Shown here piece after piece: positions 18,958-29,700 of a stretch of 64,000 bases of DNA. Under the pieces are notes generated by a model. That model did no database searches and was not told the DNA's origin. It saw only the letters and a list, made by a program, of their open reading frames with translations. Position 1 is the first letter of the stretch, and each line of letters opens with the position of its first letter. This DNA comes from an uncultured Paracoccaceae bacterium (GTDB lineage Bacteria > Pseudomonadota > Alphaproteobacteria > Rhodobacterales > Rhodobacteraceae). A program made the position numbers and the translations under genes. The stretch lies in assembly GCA_947493335.1 (NCBI GenBank), contig CANLQO010000003.1, positions 124,001-188,000 on the forward strand. Direction: 5' to 3'.

Positions 18958-21798
18958 ATGACCTTCAAGCCGACAGACTATCTGCCCTACGACTTTGCCA
19001 ACCGCCGCCACATCGGCCCTTCGCCCACCGAGATGGACGAAATGCTGAAGGTGGTTCAGGCCGATAGTCTGGCGGCGCTGATCGATGACACGCTGCCAAA
19101 AGGCATTCGTCAGAAAGACCCTCTCGATTTCGGCAAACCGAAGTCAGAGCGCGAGTTGTTGCACCACATGCGGGTGACGGCCTCTAAGAACAAGGTGCTG
19201 ACCAGCCTGATCGGCCAGGGCTATCACGGCACAATCACCCCGCCCGCGATCCAGCGGAACATCCTTGAAAACCCCGCGTGGTACACCGCCTACACGCCCT
19301 ATCAGCCCGAAATTTCTCAAGGCAGGCTAGAGGCTCTTTTGAACTTCCAGACCATGGTCAGCGACTTAACCGGGCTTGAGATTGCCAATGCGTCCCTTCT
19401 AGATGAGGCGACGGCCTGCGCTGAGGCCATGACCATGGCGCAACGCGTAGCCAAGTCAAAGGCAACCGCATTCTTTGTCGATGAAAATTGCCACCCGCAG
19501 AACATTGCTGTCATTCAGACCCGCGCCGCGCCCTTGGGAATCGAGGTGATCGTTGGCAACCCGGATGATCTGGACGCGAGCGCCGTTTTCGGGGCGATCT
19601 TTCAATATCCGGGCACCTTTGGGCACCTGCGCGACTTCACGGATCAGATCGCGGCGCTGCACGACAACAAGGCCATCGGCGTGATTTCTGCTGACCCGCT
19701 ATCGCTGACATTGCTGAAGGAACCCGGCGCCATGGGTGCTGATATTGCCGTGGGCACAACGCAACGGTTTGGCGTGCCTGTGGGATATGGCGGGCCGCAC
19801 GCGGCCTATATGGCGACGAAACAGCAATACGCGCGCAACATGCCGGGACGGATTGTGGGCGTGTCCGTCGACAGCCACGGCAACCGTGCTTACCGGCTGT
19901 CGCTGCAAACCCGCGAACAACATATCCGCCGCGAAAAGGCCACGTCGAACGTTTGCACCGCGCAAGCGTTGCTTGCCGTCATGGCTGGATTTTATGCGGT
20001 TTTCCACGGCCCAGAGGGGCTCAAGGCCATTGCCCAGCGCATTCACCGCAAGACGGTCCGCCTCGCGCGGGGTCTCGAAGAAGCCGGGTTCAAGGTCGAG
20101 CCGGAGGCGTTTTTCGATACGATCACCGTCGACGTGGGCCTTTTGCAGCGCGGCGTGATGCAGGCGGCTGTGAACGAGGGTGTGAACCTGCGCCGCGTCG
20201 GCAAAACCAAAGTGGGGATCACGCTTGACGAATACTGCCGTCCGGCAACAATCAAGAAGGTTTGGCGCGCCTTTGGCATCACCGAGCGCGACACGGGACT
20301 GACGGCGGAATACCGGATGCCCGATGCGCTTGTCCGTCAGTCGGCATATCTGACGCACCCGGTCTTTCATATGAACCGGGCCGAGACCGAGATGATGCGC
20401 TACATGCGCCGTCTGGCGGATCGGGATCTTGCACTGGATCGCGCGATGATCCCGCTGGGGTCATGCACGATGAAGCTGAATTCAGCGGCTGAGATGATGC
20501 CGGTCAGTTGGCGCGACTTTTCGCTTTTGCATCCCTATTGCCCCAAGGATCAGGCCGAGGGCTATCAGGAAATGATCGCGGATCTGAGTGCAAAACTGTG
20601 CGATATTACCGGATATGCGGCGATTTCGATGCAGCCCAACTCTGGCGCGCAGGGCGAATATGCGGGCCTTTTGACGATCTCCGCCTATCACCGCGCCCAA
20701 GGCCAAGGGCACCGCAATGTCTGCCTGATCCCGATGAGCGCGCATGGCACGAACCCAGCCAGCGCCCAGATGGTGGGCTGGAAGGTTGTTGCGGTGAAGT
20801 CTGCGGACAATGGCGACATTGATCTGGAAGACTTCCGCGCAAAGGCGGAACAACACGCCGACAACCTTGCAGGCTGCATGATCACCTACCCGTCAACCCA
20901 TGGGGTTTTTGAGGAGACCGTGACTGAGGTTTGCAAGATCACGCACGACCACGGCGGGCAGGTCTATATCGACGGGGCAAATATGAACGCGATGGTCGGC
21001 CTGTCCCGCCCCGGTGATCTGGGCGGCGATGTCAGCCACCTCAACCTGCACAAGACTTTTTGCATCCCCCACGGCGGCGGGGGCCCCGGCATGGGGCCGA
21101 TTGGGGTAAAGGAACACCTGGTGCCACATCTGCCAGGCGATCCCAACAATGGTGAGGGCGCGGTATCGGCCGCCGCATACGGCTCTCCCTCGCTTTTGCC
21201 GATTTCATGGGCCTATTGCCTGATGATGGGCGGTGAAGGGCTGACGCAGGCGACACGTGTTGCGATCCTGAACGCCAACTACATCGCGGCGCGGCTGAAT
21301 GGTGCCTATGACGTACTTTATAAGGGGCCAACGGGTCGCGTCGCACATGAGTGCATCATCGACACCCGACCTTTTGCCGAACATGGGGTGACGGTGGATG
21401 ATATCGCCAAGCGCCTGATCGACTGCGGTTTCCACGCGCCGACAATGTCTTGGCCGGTGGCAGGTACGCTGATGATCGAGCCCACCGAAAGCGAAAACAA
21501 GGCAGAGCTTGACCGCTTCTGCGATGCCATGCTGGCCATTCGGGCAGAGATTGACGAAGTGGCCGCGGGCCGTGTCGACTATGCCCAAAGCCCGCTGCAC
21601 AACGCGCCGCACACCATGGAGGACCTCGTGCGTGACTGGGACCGGCCTTACAGCCGGGAACAGGGTTGTTTTCCGCCGGGCGCGTTCCGGGTGGACAAGT
21701 ACTGGCCACCGGTCAACCGGGTCGACAACGTCTTTGGGGACCGCAATCTGGTGTGTTCCTGTCCGCCAATGGACGACTATGCCGCAGCGGCCGAATAG
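18958..21798 (+). CDS. gcvP: Glycine dehydrogenase (decarboxylating), P protein
   Basis: A 946-residue single-chain P protein, with both halves fused as in most proteobacteria. It decarboxylates glycine with pyridoxal phosphate and loads the aminomethyl group on GcvH. The PLP lysine is Lys699 in [17 protein letters not shown]. The start [22 protein letters not shown] follows GGTGGAGTGATCCC and begins the conserved region; an earlier in-frame ATG lies inside gcvH. It ends 22 bases before the convergent aldehyde dehydrogenase stop. Confidence 0.97.
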   Translation: MTFKPTDYLPYDFANRRHIGPSPTEMDEMLKVVQADSLAALIDDTLPKGIRQKDPLDFGKPKSERELLHHMRVTASKNKVLTSLIGQGYHGTITPPAIQRNILENPAWYTAYTPYQPEISQGRLEALLNFQTMVSDLTGLEIANASLLDEATACAEAMTMAQRVAKSKATAFFVDENCHPQNIAVIQTRAAPLGIEVIVGNPDDLDASAVFGAIFQYPGTFGHLRDFTDQIAALHDNKAIGVISADPLSLTLLKEPGAMGADIAVGTTQRFGVPVGYGGPHAAYMATKQQYARNMPGRIVGVSVDSHGNRAYRLSLQTREQHIRREKATSNVCTAQALLAVMAGFYAVFHGPEGLKAIAQRIHRKTVRLARGLEEAGFKVEPEAFFDTITVDVGLLQRGVMQAAVNEGVNLRRVGKTKVGITLDEYCRPATIKKVWRAFGITERDTGLTAEYRMPDALVRQSAYLTHPVFHMNRAETEMMRYMRRLADRDLALDRAMIPLGSCTMKLNSAAEMMPVSWRDFSLLHPYCPKDQAEGYQEMIADLSAKLCDITGYAAISMQPNSGAQGEYAGLLTISAYHRAQGQGHRNVCLIPMSAHGTNPASAQMVGWKVVAVKSADNGDIDLEDFRAKAEQHADNLAGCMITYPSTHGVFEETVTEVCKITHDHGGQVYIDGANMNAMVGLSRPGDLGGDVSHLNLHKTFCIPHGGGGPGMGPIGVKEHLVPHLPGDPNNGEGAVSAAAYGSPSLLPISWAYCLMMGGEGLTQATRVAILNANYIAARLNGAYDVLYKGPTGRVAHECIIDTRPFAEHGVTVDDIAKRLIDCGFHAPTMSWPVAGTLMIEPTESENKAELDRFCDAMLAIRAEIDEVAAGRVDYAQSPLHNAPHTMEDLVRDWDRPYSREQGCFPPGAFRVDKYWPPVNRVDNVFGDRNLVCSCPPMDDYAAAAE

Positions 21799-21817
21799 CC
21801 GCCGGCGACGCGATCTG

Positions 21818-21844
21818 ATCTCAGCCGGGGGAACCGGCTGAGAT
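21818..21844. terminator. Bidirectional hairpin between gcvP and the aldehyde dehydrogenase gene
   Basis: A perfect 11-base-pair stem (21818-21828 with 21834-21844) with a GGGAA loop. It begins 20 bases after the gcvP stop and includes the last codons and stop of the convergent aldehyde dehydrogenase gene. No clear T tract follows on either strand, so it may act as a 3'-end or collision hairpin rather than a classical terminator. Confidence 0.6.
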
Positions 21845-23272
21845 ATAGGCGGTTTTGACAGTGGTGTAGAATTCCGCTGCCGCCTTGCCCTGCTCGCGCG
21901 GGCCATAAGAACTATCGCCGCGCCCGCCAAACGGCACGTGATAATCGGTGCCAGCGGTGGGCAGGTTGACGGTAACAACGCCTGTTTGCGCGTTGCGGCG
22001 GAAGTGGTTCGCGCGCGCAAGCGAAGTCGTCACGATACCGGACGTCAGGCCAAAGTTGGTGTCGTTCAACGTGGCCAAAGCTTCATCGTAGCTGTCGACC
22101 TTGATGACCGCGGCCAGCGGAGCAAACATCTCTTCGCGGTTAATCCGCATGGCATTGTTGGTGCCAACAAAAAGACCGGGGGTCATGTAATAGCCCTTGG
22201 TTGGCATCTCGATCTCTTTGCCACCGCAGACCAGCTCGGCCCCTTCGGACTTGCCCAGATCGACGTAGCCGAGGTTGCCCTGCAACTGATCATCCGAGAC
22301 GACCGGGCCAATCTGCGTGCCCTCTCCCAACGCATGGCCGACCTTGAGCGCTTCGGTCGCTTTGATCAGCTTGGCGACAAAGGCGTCATGCACGGCGCTG
22401 TGAACGATCAAGCGCGACGATGCGGTGCATTTCTGCCCCGATCCACCAAAGGCCCCGCCAGCTGCAAGAGACACGGCAAGGTCAATATCGGCGTCATCCA
22501 TCACCGCCAGCGCGTTCTTGGACCCCATTTCCATCTGCACCTTGGTCAGGTTCTGGATGGCCGCCGTTGCAATGCCCTTGCCCACGGGCACGGATCCCGT
22601 GAATGAAATCGCATTGACCTTGGGGCTTTCGACAAGCCGCTGGCCGACGTCACGCCCCGCGCCCATTACAAGGTTGAACAGGCCAGCTGGGATATCCTGT
22701 TTGGCAATGATCTCTGTCAGCGCCACGGCAGAGGCAGGCGTGACATTCGCAGGCTTCCAGATCACCGCATTGCCGTAGCAAAGTGCTGGCGCGATCTTCC
22801 AAGAAGCGGTGGCGGTGGGAAAGTTCCACGGGCTGATGATTGCCACAACGCCCACGGGTTCGCGGCGGACGTCAATCTCGATCCCATCGCGCACCGAATC
22901 TGCGTTTTCGCCAATTTGGCGCAGGGTTTCTGCGGCGTAGTAGGTAAAGAACTGCCCGGCGCGATAGACCTCGCCCTTGCCTTCGGCCAAGGGCTTGCCT
23001 TCTTCCCGGCTCAACAGCGTGCCCAGCTCTTCGGCACGGGCCATCATCTCTGTCCCAATGGCCATCAGCACATTGTATTTGCGCTCAATCCCATAGGCCG
23101 CCCAAGCTACCTGCGCGGCACGCGCCGCGTCCAGCGCTTCTTCCAACTGTTCGCCAGAGGCCTGCGCATATAGTCCAATCACATCATCCAGATCGGAAGG
23201 ATTGCGGTTTTCGATCTCGCTTGTGCCGGACACCCACGCGCCGCCGATGAAGTTCTGATAGCTTTTGGTCAT
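21821..23272 (-). CDS. NAD(P)-dependent aldehyde dehydrogenase, possibly 2,5-dioxovalerate dehydrogenase
   Basis: A 483-residue aldehyde dehydrogenase with a complete active site: ISPWNFP, the general-base Glu in QMEMGSKNA, and the nucleophile Cys282 in GQKCTASSR. The ATG at 23272 begins MTKSYQNFIGGAWV, the usual start; an upstream in-frame start adds 13 unlikely residues. The overall look is closest to alpha-ketoglutarate-semialdehyde (2,5-dioxovalerate) dehydrogenases of sugar-acid pathways. That would suit pentose or uronic acid oxidation, but specificity is not certain. It is convergent with gcvP and is not a standard glycine-cleavage gene. Confidence 0.85.
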   Translation of the reverse strand: MTKSYQNFIGGAWVSGTSEIENRNPSDLDDVIGLYAQASGEQLEEALDAARAAQVAWAAYGIERKYNVLMAIGTEMMARAEELGTLLSREEGKPLAEGKGEVYRAGQFFTYYAAETLRQIGENADSVRDGIEIDVRREPVGVVAIISPWNFPTATASWKIAPALCYGNAVIWKPANVTPASAVALTEIIAKQDIPAGLFNLVMGAGRDVGQRLVESPKVNAISFTGSVPVGKGIATAAIQNLTKVQMEMGSKNALAVMDDADIDLAVSLAAGGAFGGSGQKCTASSRLIVHSAVHDAFVAKLIKATEALKVGHALGEGTQIGPVVSDDQLQGNLGYVDLGKSEGAELVCGGKEIEMPTKGYYMTPGLFVGTNNAMRINREEMFAPLAAVIKVDSYDEALATLNDTNFGLTSGIVTTSLARANHFRRNAQTGVVTVNLPTAGTDYHVPFGGRGDSSYGPREQGKAAAEFYTTVKTAYISAGSPG

Positions 23273-23356
23273 GATGATCCCCTTTGGCCGCACCCTGCCC
23301 CGAAGCAGCACGCGGCGCCAGCTTCAATGGGTCAGATCGCGCTTGAAAGACGACAT

Positions 23357-26300
23357 CTAGAACTGGGCGACGATATTCAGGAAAGCCCCCTGGTCATCCA
23401 GCGTCAGGTCGGTCAGATCATCCGAAAAACTGCCAAAGTTATAGCCAACGCCCACTTTCAGGTTCTGGTTCAGCGTTTTGTAGACCGCACCAAGGGCCGA
23501 GGTCTCGGATGTGCCTGCGTCCACAAGATTCAACTGGCGCACTTCCAGCAGGGCATCCCAATCCCTCACCAGATGCCAGCGGGCGGACGCCGCGGCGAGC
23601 CATGCATCGTTGGCGGCATCAAGATTGCCGTCTGCATCCAGCGTCTGACTGCTGCGGTATCCAACCTTGCCGCCCAGTGTCCATTGCTGGTTCAGGTCAT
23701 AGGTCGCATCGACACTCACAACATGGCTTCGCTGACGAATTCCGCTGTCGTCTGTCGCATCCCGCAGACCATAAAGATCATAAAGATAACGATAGCGCGC
23801 CAAGACGTTCAGCTTGTCATCTTCGATTGGCCGGAAGGCATAGCCCAGCACCACGTCGGCATAGTTGCCGTTCACAAGTGTGCTTTGTGCAGTCTCGCTC
23901 CGCGCAAGGTCGGCCGAAAAGACGAGGCGACGTTCTTCGTCAAACTTGTAGGCGGCGTTGGCCGACACCAGCAAGGTATCTGCATTCACGTCCGACCCAT
24001 TCAGCACACCGTCTTCGGTGCGGTATTCCAACCGGCCAGAAGCCGAAAGCTGCTCTGTCTCGTAAACCACGCCAAGGGTCAGCGCCTGTCGCTCAAAATC
24101 ATAGCCGTCGCCATCATCGACGCGCCCAAGTTCAAATGCGGTGGTGATCGAAAGGGCGTCATTGGCCGTGTAAGTCAGGCCATATGCGCTGGTCAGCGAC
24201 CTGTGACGACCAAAGAGGTCATAGGTGTTTTCACCAAACATATCGACAGTGCTGCTGACCGACTGCGTGCCCCCTGCGACGAACCGACCCCGATCGCGAC
24301 CGTTGAGGGTGATGCCATCAAGATCGCGGCCCGGCTCAAGCACGTACCCAATATACCGGCTATTGCCATTGCCATCATCCTTGCTGGCGGTGATCCGGCC
24401 ACCAACACCCAGATCTCCATCCGACACCTCGCCTGCGAGGGTCCAGCCCGACGCGAATTCGTAAGATCCGCCAAAGCCCAGCCGGTTGTTTTCCGGCAGA
24501 TCTGTCGCATTTACCGTCGCCTGACCAAAGACAAACACAGATGCCGTGTCTGATGGGCTGTAAGTCAGTTTGGCGGCCAGATCGGTGCGGCTGCCCGGAG
24601 TTGTGCCGCCTGTGTTGTCTTGAGTTTCCACGCCGAAGGCATAGGCCCAGCGGTCCGATGCTTCGTATGACAGTTGCAAGGTGCCATCGACCTTGCGTGT
24701 CCCGGACGCCGTTTCGTATCGATCGAAACCCGCCAGCAAAGACAGGCGATCATTCAAGGCAACGTCCGCGGACAGACCATACAATGTCTCATCCTCTGAG
24801 ACGTTGAGGTCGAGCGAGGAAAACCCCGCTGTGCGGCCTTCGTAGTAGAGGTCGACAACACCTTCGGCAGCAAGGCCAAAATCGGACAGGTCCGCGCGTG
24901 CTTCGACGCGGGCTGCAACACCTTCGTCGCCGGAACCAGCGATATCAGCCACGATCAAACCGCCATCGGCGGAATACGTGCTGTCAAATCCGCTTCCTTC
25001 CGAGCGGGCATATTCAATCTTGACGTAGCTTGAATCCGACATCGCAAAAAGCAGGTCAGCCCCCACCACACGGTGATCGGTCACGCCGGTTTCGTCGAGC
25101 ATTCCGCTGATGCCAAAACGCAAATTGTCGGTTACCCAGCCCTCGGCCCGTCCGCCATAAGCAAAGCCGTCCACATCGCCCGCAGTGGGTGTATGCTCAT
25201 AGGCTGCGACAAGCACGACATCCGCATCGCGGGCCGATCCAACAGTGAAAAGCCCCTCAGTTGCCGAAGCTTCGATCGGGCGCGTCAGGGTCACAATGCC
25301 CTGAATGTAGTTGATGGCGTAATCCTCGCCCGCGATCAGGGTCTGGGTCTCAATCACGCGGTTCGTATCTGGGTCACGCAATTGTATCGAGATTGTCTCG
25401 GACGCCTGTGCAATATCTTGCTTTTCAAGGAAAAAGACGGTGCCGCCGGTGCCAAGGAAGACATCGCGCTGCGGCAGCATGTCGGGCTGCGCGGCATAGA
25501 GGCTGAGGGCTGCGCGCGCTTCACCCTGTGATGTGACCGAAGAGGTCGCCAACCCGGCCGAGAGGCCATAAAGCGAACGGTCGTTCTGCACAAAACGGTT
25601 GTCACCAAGGTCGCTGTCAAAGTCGCCCCATTGCAGGTAATTCGCCTGACGTTCAATCCGCAGGAAAATCTTGCCAGAGGTCGGCGTGCGGTCTTCAATC
25701 GTGCTGTCATCGCCATAAGTCGGATAGAGGTCCGCGGGATCGACGCGCAGTAGAAGCTGACGCGGATCACGTTCGTCCAGTCGGCGGAAAATCTGATCCA
25801 GATCGCCTTCGCCCGTGTCGACGGAACCTGTGATGCGCGTTCCATTGGCCGTTTTGCCATCAAAGAAACCCGCCACGCGCCCGATCTCATAGGTTTCGCG
25901 CCCATCGGTGCTGTCACCGTCGCGGATGCCAAAGGTCAGATCGGCGGTGGCGACATAGAACCATTCTGCGTTCGGGATCGTGATATCGCGGGTCAGGTCG
26001 ACCCGCTGGCCCGCGCCATTGATGTTAACATCAACGCCGTAGTCACCCGGCGGCAAGATACGCTGGATCACAAAACCGCCGGTGCGGTCGGTCGGCACGA
26101 CCTCGCCCAGCGCGACGACGCGGGCACCAGGGGCCACGTCAGAGCCGGTCACTGTCACTGCACCACCACTGACCGGGATGCCGCGACGCCGGGCGCTGTC
26201 ATTGCCATCTTCAACACCCTCGGCCAGCAGCCGCGGATCGGCCCGCATCACGGAAAGCGGTGCGGTTTCGTCAAAACGGCCCTGTGCATCATAAACCCTG

Positions 26301-26722
26301 TGCACAACGACAAGGTCCTCTCCCTCGGGCAGCGTCAGCGCGACCTGCCCGTTGGGATTGACCGGCAGGGTCGTAACGGTGCGCGGCCCGCCAAGTGCTG
26401 CGCGATCAATGACGCGGATTTCACCGCGCTGCACGAAGGCCGGATAATTGAGCGCCGATTGCAGCGTGACTGTATCGCCCGTCTGCCCAGGATCACCCAC
26501 AAGTTCCACATCCAGACGCGGCACAGCACCCAGCCCGTCAAAGACAACCTGCACATCGGCATTGGCCAGTGCCACATCGGTGCGGCGCACGGTATCAACG
26601 ACCACCGGATCGCCAATCACCGCGTTCCCGTTCAGCGAGATAGCAAAGCCCTCTTGTGCAATTGCGGGCATGGCAACCGCCAGAGCCAGAGCGCTGGTCA
26701 GGAGTGTTTTTTTCCGCATCAT
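23357..26722 (-). CDS. Outer-membrane beta-barrel protein paired with the giant DUF11 protein
   Basis: A 1121-residue exported protein. A signal peptide (RKKTLLTSALALAVAMPAIAQ) is followed by about 450 residues of beta-rich, Ig-like segments (for example LPPGDYGVDVNING). A long C-terminal half then alternates short strands of the type YGLSADVALNDRLSLLAGF, ending FLNIVAQF with a C-terminal Phe, as expected for a BAM-assembled barrel. Start codons at 26731, 26722 and 26719 are all possible; 26722 has AGGA at eight-base spacing. It begins about ten bases after the stop of the 4071-residue DUF11 gene, so the two are co-transcribed. A role as anchor or export partner for that protein is inference; no family name is certain. 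Confidence 0.75.
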   Translation of the reverse strand: MMRKKTLLTSALALAVAMPAIAQEGFAISLNGNAVIGDPVVVDTVRRTDVALANADVQVVFDGLGAVPRLDVELVGDPGQTGDTVTLQSALNYPAFVQRGEIRVIDRAALGGPRTVTTLPVNPNGQVALTLPEGEDLVVVHRVYDAQGRFDETAPLSVMRADPRLLAEGVEDGNDSARRRGIPVSGGAVTVTGSDVAPGARVVALGEVVPTDRTGGFVIQRILPPGDYGVDVNINGAGQRVDLTRDITIPNAEWFYVATADLTFGIRDGDSTDGRETYEIGRVAGFFDGKTANGTRITGSVDTGEGDLDQIFRRLDERDPRQLLLRVDPADLYPTYGDDSTIEDRTPTSGKIFLRIERQANYLQWGDFDSDLGDNRFVQNDRSLYGLSAGLATSSVTSQGEARAALSLYAAQPDMLPQRDVFLGTGGTVFFLEKQDIAQASETISIQLRDPDTNRVIETQTLIAGEDYAINYIQGIVTLTRPIEASATEGLFTVGSARDADVVLVAAYEHTPTAGDVDGFAYGGRAEGWVTDNLRFGISGMLDETGVTDHRVVGADLLFAMSDSSYVKIEYARSEGSGFDSTYSADGGLIVADIAGSGDEGVAARVEARADLSDFGLAAEGVVDLYYEGRTAGFSSLDLNVSEDETLYGLSADVALNDRLSLLAGFDRYETASGTRKVDGTLQLSYEASDRWAYAFGVETQDNTGGTTPGSRTDLAAKLTYSPSDTASVFVFGQATVNATDLPENNRLGFGGSYEFASGWTLAGEVSDGDLGVGGRITASKDDGNGNSRYIGYVLEPGRDLDGITLNGRDRGRFVAGGTQSVSSTVDMFGENTYDLFGRHRSLTSAYGLTYTANDALSITTAFELGRVDDGDGYDFERQALTLGVVYETEQLSASGRLEYRTEDGVLNGSDVNADTLLVSANAAYKFDEERRLVFSADLARSETAQSTLVNGNYADVVLGYAFRPIEDDKLNVLARYRYLYDLYGLRDATDDSGIRQRSHVVSVDATYDLNQQWTLGGKVGYRSSQTLDADGNLDAANDAWLAAASARWHLVRDWDALLEVRQLNLVDAGTSETSALGAVYKTLNQNLKVGVGYNFGSFSDDLTDLTLDDQGAFLNIVAQF

Positions 26723-26732
26723 GTTCCGCATC

Positions 26733-29700
26733 CTATTGCACCGCCCGGATTGTCGCGACGATCCGCAGGCCCGCCCCGCGCCAACGATCGCGGATCAACG
26801 CCTCTGCCGCGCGCAGGCGGTCATTGGCAATCTCTCGGCTTTCGCCATTGACGTAGTAGTTGAGGTTCAGCACCACCGGCGTATCGCCCAATTGACGTGC
26901 CAAATTGTCGATCCCGCTGGCCAGCGCTGCCGATGGTGTGTTGCCGCCAAAGGCTGCCGCCATCAGGTCAATGTCGACAACGTTGCCCAGTGCTGCGCCA
27001 AAGTTCAGCTTGGCCACCGTGCCCGGTGTCACCCGGATCGTGCGCGGGTTCTCTGTTGTGACCGCATAGCCCGTTGGCAACGTCCGTTCATCCAGCTTCA
27101 AAGTAAAGTTCGAGCCGATAGAGGCCGGCAGTTCCGCACAAGGCACGCTGAAGCGTCCATAAGCGTCAGTGGTGATGAGCGTGCCATTCACCGTTGACAG
27201 ACGCACGCCGGGCAGCCCTTCTTCGGCACCCGGCAAGGCCACTTCCGGCGCAAGTTTGCCGCCGCCCTTGCCGCCGTAGTAGGTCTGATCCGTGATCTGC
27301 GAACGATCGGGTTCGACGATCCCGTCCTGATAACCGTTGAAGTTCTCGTCATCAAAGACCTTGCCGATGATGTCGGCGCATTCGAACACGGGTTCTGGTG
27401 GACGGGTAATCGTCGCGGTCGCAATGTTGGACACCACCGTGCCATCCGGGCCTAGCATATAAGCGCGGTTCACCATCTCCACCGCGTCACCTACGACACG
27501 GGCATCAAACGTCAGATTGCTGGTGCCAAGCGGCGCCAAGGTCAACGACGACCAGCGCAGTTGATCCCCGACTATGACCGGATCATCAATCGCCACCCCG
27601 TCAAACTCGGCGGTGCCAGGGGTATAGATCACACCGGCTGGCATGATATCCACTGCAGTCAACCCGGGCTCTTCCTGCGCAAGACGGTTCTGGAAGGTCA
27701 GCGTATAGGTAACCGTGCCGCCACGCAGGACCTTTTCGGGGGCCACCGATTTACTGGCAAAGATGTCCGGTGCCGCGACGCGTGGAATCGAAACCTCTGC
27801 CGTTACAGGCGTCGTCACTGTCGCCGAGACCACAGAAATCGTGTTGGCCTGACCGGGGAAGCCCTGCGATGTATCGTATTCCACAATGATCTGCAGCGTG
27901 CCGACATCACCGGGCGCAAGTGAGACCCCATCGGTCAGCATGTTGGTGTCGGACGCACCGTTGAACGCGGGGTTCGGACCGCCCGTGCCAGACCATCCTG
28001 TCGCCGTTGGCGCCGTCGTGCTGATCAACTCGGCTGGCGTGGTAAAGGCGACCAGATCATCAATCACCTGAATATCCGTCTGGGTGATGTTGCCGGTGTT
28101 AGTCACTGTCATATCAAAGGTGACCTGATATCGATTGGCCGCGACGAGTTCAGGGATTGTAGCCTCTTTCGTGGCTTCCATGGTGGCAATCTGGTTGATT
28201 GGCAGCACCGTTGGGTCGTCTGTCGTGTTGCCGTCGTCATCAATTCCGTTGTCCGAGATATCGGTGATCGGATTGCCGCTTGGGTCAAGGCTGTCGCCGG
28301 TCGCTGTGTTTTCAACGCCGCCGCTGTCGATATCGGCCTGCGTCAGCGTGTAGAGTACGGTAAAGGTGTTCACCGCACCCGGCAGCAGCACGAATTCATC
28401 CGTACCATCGACAAATGTCACGCTGTCTGGTGTCAGAGGATCGCCGTTGAGGTTGGTCAGCGTGTCAGTGATCGCAAGGTCTGAAAGGGTCACCGTGCCA
28501 GTATTTTCTGCCGTAATGGTGAATTCTGCCACATCACCTGCGACCACCGGTGTGTCAGGGTCGGCAAAAGGCACAGCACGCTTTGTAACTTCGAGCGCTG
28601 GATCCGGCAGGATTGTCAGCACCGTGGGATCGTCCATCGTATTGCCGTCGGTGTTGTCGCCATCGTCCGAGATATCATCAACCGGATCGCCATTTGGCGC
28701 CGTCGCATTGATGGTCGCGGTATTGGCAATACCGCCTGCGTCAATGTCGTCTTGGGTCAGCACATAGCGCAATTCGAACGTGAGGACCTGACCGGGCGCA
28801 ATTGACCCCGGCAGGCTGGCCGGGTTCACGATTGTCGGCGCAGCCGTTGAGACCACGTTGCCATTGGCGTCGGTCACCGTATCCGTGACATCAATGCCAA
28901 AAAGTGTCGTGTTGCCCTGATTGGTCGCCACAAGTGTAAAGACAACTTCATCACCCGCCACAGCGCCGGTTGTCGTGATCGTCTTGACCAGACTGACCGC
29001 CGGTCCGGGCACAATCACGAACTCGGTTGGGTCGTCATCCGTGTTGCCGTCAGCATCATTCCCATCGTCTGAGGTATCATCAACGGGTGTCCCGAAGGGG
29101 TCGGTGGCAGCAACCAGAACCGTGTTGTCAAAGCCGCCGGCGTCGATATCGGCCTGACTGATGACCTTGGTCGCGGTGTACGTCCAAACTTCTGTCACGT
29201 CGAGTTTGCCGTCGCCGTCAGTATCGCCGGTCAGCCCGCCAAATGGCGTTGTGAGCGCGGTTGGTGTCGCGGCGAAGTTGCGGCGCGTCATTGTGTCCGT
29301 AAGGCTGCCGATCGTTAGCGTCACATCGCCTGTGTTGATCAGCCGCAGCGTGTACGTGACCGTTGTGCCAAGGAAGGCGTTTGGTGCGCTGGACGTCTTA
29401 ACGGCCTTCAGACCCGGCATAACCGGAACCGATGGCGTGGTGATCGTGTCCTCGCGGTTTACCACGGTGCCATTGGGGTCCGTCGCCTCTGCCCGGGCAG
29501 TATTCTCGATCTCGCCCGCATCCTTGTCGTCTTGCGTCACCGTGTAGGACAGCGTGCAGGTGTCGTCGGTCGCACCCACGTTCAACTGTGCGATGTCGCA
29601 GGTAAACGCGGGGCTGATAATATCATCGGTGATTTGCAGATCGCTCAGCGTCACGTTGCCCGTGTTCTGCACCGTGAAAGTGTAGGTCACCGCGCTGCCG

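Noticed and set aside
21821-23272. Aldehyde dehydrogenase as part of the glycine cleavage operon
   Set aside because: It is convergent with gcvP, separated by a hairpin, and not a known component of the pathway; lipoamide dehydrogenase is presumably elsewhere.
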